A DNA stretch of 64,000 nucleotides, from contig JAWBKZ010000004.1 of NCBI GenBank assembly GCA_038831005.1, positions 186,001 through 250,000 on the forward strand, read 5' to 3'. The notes under the pieces were generated by a model, which saw only the letters and a list, made by a program, of their open reading frames with translations, did not search any database and was not told the DNA's origin. The first letter of the stretch is position 1; each line of letters starts with the position of its first letter. The translations under genes were made by a program, and so were the position numbers. This document shows, piece by piece, positions 56,992 to 64,000 of the stretch. The stretch comes from Ignisphaera sp. (GTDB lineage Archaea > Thermoproteota > Thermoprotei_A > Sulfolobales > Ignisphaeraceae).

Positions 56992-58231
56992 AGATGGTTA
57001 TTTGAAAGAGATAATGGTGTTAGTTAATAAAGGTATTGTTGAAAGAAGATTTAACTATATCGACAAGAATCTATGTAGAGATTATGAATGTATAGATCTT
57101 CGTGCTAAAGGCATACTTCTCCCAGGGTTCATAGATATCCACGTACATTTACGTGGACTTAAACTTAGTTATAAAGAAGATGAAGAAAGCGGTACGAAGG
57201 CTGCTTCTAGAGGTGGTTTTACAGCTGTTGTAGATATGCCTAACACTTTACCACGAATAGATAACAAACAAGCTCTTCAAGAAAAAATAGAAGCACTTAA
57301 GCTAAAGAGTAGAGTTGATTTTGGAATCTATGTATCTCCAGCAAAAGACTATAGGGAAATGTATGACATGTTGTATGAAGAAGGTGTTGTAGGTGTAAAA
57401 TTCTTTCCTCAAGATCTTCACCTATTCCCCAAGATCCTCAATATTACTAGTTCCAGAGATCTAAATAGAATAGTGATTGTTCATGCAGAACATCCATATA
57501 TGGTGAATGATTGTGAAGCTGGTTCTAGATGGATGTGTAGACCTATTGAAAGCGAGCTTTCAGCTCTAGATATTGTTCACATGCATGTTAAAGAAAATAT
57601 GAAGATCCATATCACACATATAACAAATGTTCTAACACTATCTTTAGCAAAAAGATATAAATTCACTACAGATACTTGTCCACACTATCTCTACTTAGAT
57701 TCTTCTCACGAGAAGGAAATGGGCTGTATAGCTAAAGTAAATCCTCCTCTTAGAACTCCTTCAACAAGATACTCATTATTGAAACTACTGAAAGCATTTG
57801 ATGCAGTTTCCTCTGATCATGCGCCTCACAGTTTCGATGAGAAACTTCTTGATTTCTCGATGTGTCCATCAGGTATAGCTTCTCTAGAATTGACTGCTTC
57901 CTTAATCCTAAACTTAGTAAATTTAGGTGCTATAGATCTAGATGACGTTGTAAAGCTCTTATCTCGAGGTCCCTCCAAAATACTTGGGCTTAAGAGATGG
58001 GGATGTACGTATACTGGTTGTGTAGCTAGTTATACTGTAGTGGATATGAATAAAGAATTTTGTGTCGATCCTGAAACATTTTATTCGAAATCTAGATTTT
58101 CGCCCTACAAAAAGAATGTATTAAAGGGTGTAGCTACAGCAACTATAGTCAGAGGCGGTATTGTTTATATCGATGAAGGATATGAAGAGAAAATCAAACC
58201 TGAACCTTTAACAAAGTTTATGGTGAATTGA
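56960..58231 (+). CDS. pyrC: Dihydroorotase
   Basis: A 423-aa amidohydrolase closing the dihydroorotate ring. Metal motif IDIHVHLRG near residue 59; the bridging Lys lies in GVVGVKFFPQ; His in IVHAEH and HITHI; Asp in SSDHAPHS. TTG start inside the end of pyrK. Length fits class I dihydroorotases. Confidence 0.92.
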   Translation: MERLIIAKTYEDGYLKEIMVLVNKGIVERRFNYIDKNLCRDYECIDLRAKGILLPGFIDIHVHLRGLKLSYKEDEESGTKAASRGGFTAVVDMPNTLPRIDNKQALQEKIEALKLKSRVDFGIYVSPAKDYREMYDMLYEEGVVGVKFFPQDLHLFPKILNITSSRDLNRIVIVHAEHPYMVNDCEAGSRWMCRPIESELSALDIVHMHVKENMKIHITHITNVLTLSLAKRYKFTTDTCPHYLYLDSSHEKEMGCIAKVNPPLRTPSTRYSLLKLLKAFDAVSSDHAPHSFDEKLLDFSMCPSGIASLELTASLILNLVNLGAIDLDDVVKLLSRGPSKILGLKRWGCTYTGCVASYTVVDMNKEFCVDPETFYSKSRFSPYKKNVLKGVATATIVRGGIVYIDEGYEEKIKPEPLTKFMVN

Positions 58232-58233
58232 TC

Positions 58234-59139
58234 ATGCTAGAAACAGTTGTAGCCACAATAAGTCTTAGACATCCTGTAATGAATGCTAGTGGTATACTTG
58301 GAACACATAGAGAACATATATCAAGACTTGTAAGTTATGGATTAGCTGCTGTAGTTACAAAGACCATAATCCCAGAACCTAGGGAAGGTTATAGTCCACC
58401 AATAATAGTTGAGCTACCTACAGGTGGATTAATTAATGCTGTAGGTCTAGAGAATCCTGGTAAAAATATTATTAGAGAGCTTGTAGAGGAAGCTAAAAAA
58501 TATGGCACACCTATTATAGTTAGTATTGGTGGTAGAAATGAAGATGAATTCATTGAGGCTGCTGTAGAGGCGGATATGAATAAAGCTGATGCTGTAGAGC
58601 TTAACTTAAGTTGTCCTCATACCAAAGGGTATGGCGTCGAGATAGGGGTAGATCCTAAGAATGTGTACTCAGTAGTTAGAGCAGTTGTTTCAACAATAAA
58701 GATACCTGTTGTAGCTAAACTAGGGTTAAGCGATAGAGTAGTTGAATCAGCAGAAAAAGCATTAGAGGCAGGAGCCAAAGGTTTAACGCTCATAAACACA
58801 ATAAAGGCTATATATATAGATGTATATTCTTTAAAGCCTGTATTAACGAATATCTATGGAGGTCTTTCTGGTACCCCAATACATCCTATAGCTGTCAGAA
58901 TTGTCTATGATGTGTATAAAGAAACTAAAGCCGATATAATAGGATGTGGAGGGGTAGTAAACTGGCAAACAGCAGCAGAAATGATTCTAGCTGGAGCAAA
59001 AGCTATTCAAGTAGGAACAGCATTAATGCGTGATCCAAAGAGAATTGTAGAAGATATAGTTAAAGGATTGAGTGAATGGCTAGAAACAATAGGAATGAAA
59101 GAAATTTCACAAGCAGTTGGTCTCGCTCATAAGGTGTAA
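58234..59139 (+). CDS. pyrD: Dihydroorotate dehydrogenase, catalytic subunit
   Basis: A 301-aa FMN-dependent barrel of the class 1B type. MNASGILGTHR, TKTIIPEPREGYSPP, ELNLSCPHTKGYG with the catalytic Cys, KLGLSD and GCGGVVNWQTAAEMILAG are typical. ATG 58234 follows GGTGA at good spacing; TTG 58228 is the alternative. Needs PyrK, encoded upstream. Last recognised gene of the pyr operon. Confidence 0.93.
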   Translation: MLETVVATISLRHPVMNASGILGTHREHISRLVSYGLAAVVTKTIIPEPREGYSPPIIVELPTGGLINAVGLENPGKNIIRELVEEAKKYGTPIIVSIGGRNEDEFIEAAVEADMNKADAVELNLSCPHTKGYGVEIGVDPKNVYSVVRAVVSTIKIPVVAKLGLSDRVVESAEKALEAGAKGLTLINTIKAIYIDVYSLKPVLTNIYGGLSGTPIHPIAVRIVYDVYKETKADIIGCGGVVNWQTAAEMILAGAKAIQVGTALMRDPKRIVEDIVKGLSEWLETIGMKEISQAVGLAHKV

Positions 59140-59143
59140 AGGT

Positions 59144-59977
59144 GTGCCTATACTTGTTATAGCAACATTAAATACGAGTTTAGCGATGGAGATAAATCGA
59201 TACATTAAAGAGTTGAGTAATAAATATTCATATATAGTGACATATGTATGGGAATACTTGCCTCAACACTCTCTAGAGATACAATATTTCCATAAACCAT
59301 TGGCTAAACTCGAGAAAGACTTTGAACAAATAGTAAAACTAAAGGAATTGATAGTATTTGTGAACACTATTTGCATAGATTCTGTAAGACAACAATTAAT
59401 GAATTACATAGACAGTAAGGTGGATAACGTTGTACTAATTGATTATTGTCTCAATCATGTTTCTTGTTATAAGAATCTACTATCGCTACCTCCGTATATT
59501 ACTATCGTAAAAACATTCATAGACCGTATAACCACAATTTTTTCAAATATCGACGAAATATTGATACGTATAAAGATATGCAGAGAATGCTTGAAGACTC
59601 TTTCTATTCTACATAATATCGATACTATCAAGACTATAGATCTGTTCCAAGAACTAATAAGACAAGTTATTAAAAATCATTACAGAATAGAAATTTCAAT
59701 TAATACGATTACAGAATTTCTTTTAACTGCAAGAGGGATAGTGAAGGGGTACAGAGAAAAGAGAACATATATGTATAGAGTTGAGATATCTGAAGAACAT
59801 ACGAATAAAAGCTACATGCTACAACTTTTAGCAATCCTATTGTTAATAACCGATGGATATAATAAAGCTATGAGAAACATCTGCATCTCAGACATTGGTC
59901 TAGATGAAGGACTTTACTCAATCTTCTTTGCATATCTCGTTAAACATGGTGCAAATATCTCTGTGAACATACTCTAG
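59144..59977 (+). CDS. Hypothetical protein at the end of the pyr operon
   Basis: A 277-aa protein with a Rossmann-like first half (VPILVIATLNTSLAMEINRY, LIVFVNTICID, VVLIDYCL) and a helical second half. GTG 59144 sits behind AAAGG and begins four bases after the pyrD stop, so it is probably cotranscribed with pyrimidine genes. I do not recognise a family and assign no role. Confidence 0.55.
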   Translation: MPILVIATLNTSLAMEINRYIKELSNKYSYIVTYVWEYLPQHSLEIQYFHKPLAKLEKDFEQIVKLKELIVFVNTICIDSVRQQLMNYIDSKVDNVVLIDYCLNHVSCYKNLLSLPPYITIVKTFIDRITTIFSNIDEILIRIKICRECLKTLSILHNIDTIKTIDLFQELIRQVIKNHYRIEISINTITEFLLTARGIVKGYREKRTYMYRVEISEEHTNKSYMLQLLAILLLITDGYNKAMRNICISDIGLDEGLYSIFFAYLVKHGANISVNIL

Positions 59978-60164
59978 ATAATGTTATATTAATGATGTAG
60001 TGACACAATACTTTACTAATTGCTAAATACTAGCTAAAGATGTTTCACAATATATAGTGTTGTTTCAAAATCCTATAGAATTACTTCTATTGAGGCAATT
60101 TTAATTTATTTACCAGCTATAGACATATTTACCAATACAAGGATAAATAGTTTGGGATAACGAT

Positions 60165-62678
60165 ATGGAGTCTAAAAAACGTATAGCCATATATTTGGTA
60201 GTGATAATTGTTTTGGCTAGTATTACCGTATATAGCTATTATTATCTAGTGAGAGAAAGTGATAAAGAGGTAACTCCAAAGACATTACCAACAGAATTCA
60301 CATCTCCAATTACACAAACAACACCTGTGGAGATCTCAACACCTATAACGAATACCATTAGAGATGAGGAAGACATCACAAAAAACACATTAACTACACC
60401 TACAACTTCTTCGCAAGAAACAGTAACCACAGTTACTGACTATACTACTAGTATAGCTAGTCAGCCACCTTTATATCACTCACCGACAGAGACCTCTCCA
60501 CAGGAAAAGGGTCTCGCTATGAATATAATCTATTATCCCAAAACAATTATTTCGTGTTACGAGAAAATCGAAGTAATGTTCAATATATCGAACCTAATGT
60601 ACAGAAATCCATACAACTCAAGCGACATAGATGTTGTAGGATACATCTATACACCAAATAACGAGGTTATCAAAATTCCAGCGTTCTACACAAGGAACTA
60701 CACGATTCAAAGTATGGGATCGAGGGAACATATAGTTTTATTCAATACGCCACCTCTCTGGGCATTACGTTTTACACCAAAAGTCTCTGGAGAATATAGG
60801 GTAGTTATAGAGGCTAGAAACAGTAGTGGGGTAAAAATTTCGAGTGAAGAGCTGAAGATACAGGTTTCTGAATGTAGAAACAAAAGAGGATTCATATCAG
60901 TTGATGAATCAAAGAAATTCTTGGTGTTTGAAGACGGATCTTCAGAAATAATGATAGGCATAAACTTAGCTTGGCCTCCAAACAAACTTGAGGCTATATC
61001 CTTCTATAGCTCATGGTTCAAAAGACTTAAAGAATTAGGTGTTAAGGTTGTACGCATAGGTCTTGTTCCATGGTCTCTAAATCTAGAATGGAGTAATTTG
61101 AATCGCTATAGTTTAGCAGATGCAGCAAGAATAGATGAAATCATCAGATTGGCAGAAGAACATGATATCTACATAATATTTGTGTTTATGTGGCATAACG
61201 AACTTGCAGATGATTGGGAAAACAATCCATATAATGCTTTAAGAGGAGGGCCTATAAAGAATCCTGAAGAATTTTGGAGTAATCCCATAGCCATAGATAT
61301 ATTCAAGAATAAGGTGAGGTACATAATCGCTAGATGGGGTTATTCGCCACATATACTTGCATGGGAATTAGCCAATGAAGCTGATCTAACATCAAACTTC
61401 TTTAGTATTAGAGATGCTTTTGTTAATTGGGTTAAAGAGATAAGTAGTTATGTAAAGTTACTTGATCCCTATAAACGACCTGTAACTGTAAATCTTGCAG
61501 ACTATAACTCAGAACCAAGAGTATGGAACATAGAGAGTATAGATTTGATAACAGTCCATAGATATGGACCCACAGGGTTTAAGGATATAGGATCCTCAAT
61601 ACCAAGTATAATAGATTCTCTATGGAATACCTATAGAAAGCCTGTAGTGATAACAGAGTTTGGTGTAGATTATAGATGGATAGGGATGCAGGGATTTACT
61701 GGAATTCCGTATTGGGCTATAGATAGAGAAGGTATAGGTCTTCATGAAGGATTATGGAGTTCCACTTTATCAGGATCTCCTATATCGGCCATGAGCTGGT
61801 GGTGGGATACACAGATAGAGAGATACAACCTGTTCTATCACTTTAAAGCTTTATCTGAATTCCTAAAAGGTGTTGACCCAGTAAAAGGAAGACTAAGTAG
61901 ATTAAATGTATATGTAGAATCAGCTTCAACTATCGAAGGTAATACAACTTCCTTAATACTTTATCCAAGTGCTGGATGGATCTGGGTTTCACCAGTAAAA
62001 CAGAACATCTACACTATATACCCTAACGGAAAGATAGAGGGTGATACATCGCTACTTAGTGGCTTTGTGTACGGTAAAGGACATAACCAGCGGACTCTGA
62101 ATCCCATATTCATAGTTACGTTTCTCGATAGAGGTAGAATGATCTTGAATGTAAATTCTGTAGGAAGAGGATCAGCAGTAGTATCGATATATGTCAATAA
62201 CACAAAGATAGAGGAGAAAGTGTTACCCGATATAGATGGTAAAAGTGATGAAGATGCTAATGAGTATAATATCGACATTACAATAGATTTTGAACCTGGT
62301 ACATATGAGATTAGAATAGATAATGAAGGTATAGATTGGTATACATGGAACTACATAGTATTCGAAAACACTATATACGCTTCAGCAAAGGTGCAGGCAA
62401 TAGGTTTAGGTAATAAGAGTTTTGCAATAATGTGGATAAGGAATACAGACTTTAACTGGTGGAATTATGCAGTATTAAACAAATCACCTATACCTCTAAA
62501 GAATGTAGTGATTTCAGTAGAAGGTTTAGAAGATGGTATGTATGTAGTTGAGTTTTGGGATACATTTAGAGGAGAAGTAGTAGAAAGTAAAGAGGTAATG
62601 GTTACTCAAGGAAAAGCATGCATATCAATAGATAGTTTAGAGAAGGATCTAGCTTTAAAGATGTATAAAACAGAGTAA
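60165..62678 (+). CDS. Membrane-anchored extracellular glycoside hydrolase, GH5-like
   Basis: An 837-aa surface enzyme. A signal-anchor helix (about 7-27) is followed by a Thr/Ser/Pro-rich linker to residue 115, an Ig-like domain (about 118-240), then a TIM-barrel glycosidase (about 250-570). Likely catalytic acids are Glu in ILAWELANEAD near residue 402 and Glu in VVITEFGVDY near 498, as in clan A (GH5-type) cellulases and mannanases. The C-terminal 250 residues form beta-sandwich modules. Polymer specificity is not readable. It would feed extracellular oligosaccharides to the cell. Confidence 0.82.
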   Translation: MESKKRIAIYLVVIIVLASITVYSYYYLVRESDKEVTPKTLPTEFTSPITQTTPVEISTPITNTIRDEEDITKNTLTTPTTSSQETVTTVTDYTTSIASQPPLYHSPTETSPQEKGLAMNIIYYPKTIISCYEKIEVMFNISNLMYRNPYNSSDIDVVGYIYTPNNEVIKIPAFYTRNYTIQSMGSREHIVLFNTPPLWALRFTPKVSGEYRVVIEARNSSGVKISSEELKIQVSECRNKRGFISVDESKKFLVFEDGSSEIMIGINLAWPPNKLEAISFYSSWFKRLKELGVKVVRIGLVPWSLNLEWSNLNRYSLADAARIDEIIRLAEEHDIYIIFVFMWHNELADDWENNPYNALRGGPIKNPEEFWSNPIAIDIFKNKVRYIIARWGYSPHILAWELANEADLTSNFFSIRDAFVNWVKEISSYVKLLDPYKRPVTVNLADYNSEPRVWNIESIDLITVHRYGPTGFKDIGSSIPSIIDSLWNTYRKPVVITEFGVDYRWIGMQGFTGIPYWAIDREGIGLHEGLWSSTLSGSPISAMSWWWDTQIERYNLFYHFKALSEFLKGVDPVKGRLSRLNVYVESASTIEGNTTSLILYPSAGWIWVSPVKQNIYTIYPNGKIEGDTSLLSGFVYGKGHNQRTLNPIFIVTFLDRGRMILNVNSVGRGSAVVSIYVNNTKIEEKVLPDIDGKSDEDANEYNIDITIDFEPGTYEIRIDNEGIDWYTWNYIVFENTIYASAKVQAIGLGNKSFAIMWIRNTDFNWWNYAVLNKSPIPLKNVVISVEGLEDGMYVVEFWDTFRGEVVESKEVMVTQGKACISIDSLEKDLALKMYKTE

Positions 62679-62874
62679 ATATAGAATACAAAGCAGATAC
62701 CAATGTTTCAACACTTTTATTATCTATTTTGTTTGTATTCACAATATCTCTACATAACATTACAATATTGAACTCTATAGATGGTCGGATACCAATAGAT
62801 ATACTCATAGGGCTCTCTACATGTATAGTTTATGTTACATTTATCAAAATCATTAATTAGGTGATTTATAGAAT

Positions 62875-64000
62875 ATGAATAGGGTGTATCTATCTCCTAA
62901 ATCCTTGTTTATAATCATACTCATAGTCATTATTATAGTGTCAAGTTTAACTGGATATATTATTAGACCATCTTTTAAATCTATTGAAAGAACGATAACA
63001 TTAACAGAAACAGTAATATCGCCTACAACAGTCTTTATTACTGAAACACTAATTCAACCAATTGAGAGAATAATAACATTAACTAGAACAGAAACTGTAA
63101 CCTATACTGAGGCTATGATATCAAATTATGTTACCTCATCTCTATTAGCTTCACTACCTACACAATCATTCATACCTATCTCTACTACAGAATCCTCATT
63201 ACCTCCAGATGTCTATGTAGAATTAGGGGAAAGACTCTCTACAGTAATGCCATTCATATATATATCAGTAATAGTATAAGTTATACTGAAGACCTAGGTT
63301 CTATGCCTAATAGATGGATCATTAATGGTTCTTACGAGTTGATAGAGAAAGGTTTAGCAATACATGCTATAGATGCTTGTATAATTGCATATAATAATGT
63401 AGTTAAGATAGAGGGATACAAGGTCTACAACATTCAACTCGCTATATCGAGGATAGATGGCGAAATTCGGATATCTATGTCAACAATTTCGCAACTAAAT
63501 GTTAATCGATTCATAACCATACTGATCGACAGATACATATATACTTATGTGTATCTTCAGGACAAGAGGGTTACTAATCAGAGGTTTATTGATCTCGAGA
63601 ATGTAGATAGTATAGACATCCTATTTGCGTATGCTCTATCTGCTGTTGAGGTATTTGTTAAGCGTAAGGATATCGATACTGATTGGATTCTTTTAGCACA
63701 AGTATCAACACCACAACTCTGGCTATATAATGTTAGAATCTTGGTAGAGGTATGCAACTCTTCAGTAGTTGTAGAGGGTATGACTGTATATGATTTGGCT
63801 GGTACTGGTATAAGGGATCTTAGACCTGTTTTTGATTGGAGTGATGGGAAATATAACCCAAGATCTATTCTAAAAGATTCTGAAGGGTACATGATATTCT
63901 TTGCTACAGCAGGATTCTATCGTCAGCCATTAGGCATTCTTATTCTTAGGACAAAAGACATGATTAGTTATGAGCCAATTAAGCTTGTTATCATCAGGGG
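62875..64000 (+). pseudogene. Thr-rich surface protein with a frameshift in an AT repeat, runs off the right edge
   Basis: The first frame (62875-63279, 134 aa) has a signal-anchor helix (about 10-30) and a Thr-rich stalk with repeated ERxITLT motifs, ending VMPFIYISVIV. Removing two bases from the dinucleotide run at 63256-63265 joins it to a second frame that is open to base 64000 (ISNSISYTEDLGSMPNRWII and onward, about 245 aa). The second part is a soluble alpha/beta domain I do not recognise. Either a base error, a decayed gene, or a switchable gene. Confidence 0.6.
63256..63265. repeat. Dinucleotide run (AT)5 at the frameshift
   Basis: ATATATATAT lies exactly where the reading frame changes. 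Loss of one AT unit restores one continuous frame through both parts. Confidence 0.6.

Overview
The window comes from a hyperthermophilic crenarchaeon. Protein genes are A+T-rich, with many AGA and ATA codons, while the rRNA and tRNA genes are very G+C-rich. Archaeal hallmarks include TFB, Rpo12, aIF1, a tRNA-splicing endonuclease, bulge-helix-bulge rRNA processing stems, C/D box sRNAs and intron-bearing tRNA. Gene content looks like the Desulfurococcales, perhaps an Ignisphaera-type organism; that placement is an inference.

Layout. 1-7850 is accessory and partly decayed: a higher-G+C glycosyltransferase with an in-frame stop, a frameshifted toxin-antitoxin pair, an intact VapBC pair, a HEPN-MNT pair, a broken membrane-protein gene, transposase remnants and a repeated hairpin. 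7877-13979 is an amino-sugar cluster: a GlmS-like protein lacking its glutaminase cysteine, NagA, a double GNAT protein and a GH20 hexosaminidase. 14546-26368 holds a second HEPN-MNT pair, a TudS-like protein, an ATPase with a striking operator-like repeat, a hydrolase, a GH29 fucosidase, a small-membrane-protein and ion-channel block, an MFS transporter and a KduI/IolB-like cupin.

26545-32750 is the stable-RNA region: a C/D sRNA, tRNA-Ile, intron-containing tRNA-Leu, tRNA-Ala and a linked 16S-23S operon without 5S. 32921-48900 is mostly information processing: ArgS, GlyS, EndA, TFB, Rpo12, aIF1, zinc-ribbon proteins, UbiX, agmatinase, tRNA-Asn and further C/D sRNAs. 53454-59139 is a compact pyrimidine operon (pyrF-E-B-I-K-C-D). 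The right end has an exported GH5-like glycosidase and a frameshifted surface protein that runs off the window.

The most interesting system is tRNA-Gln(TTG). Its 5' half (43372-43335) and 3' half (43179-43142) lie on the same strand, 155 nt apart. Each half carries one arm of a nearly perfect 17-bp helix, each has its own TATA-like element, and a T-run lies between them. It is therefore either a split, trans-spliced tRNA or a tRNA with an unusually long intron. A C/D box sRNA about 9 kb away (52041-52089) has a guide that pairs with 10 consecutive bases across the predicted splice junction and points to U34. This supports the predicted joint independently. EndA, which would cut the bulge-helix-bulge, is also encoded here. 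A second highlight is the GlmS-like protein with both Cys1 and the oxyanion Asn replaced, next to NagA and GH20, which suggests use in GlcNAc breakdown.
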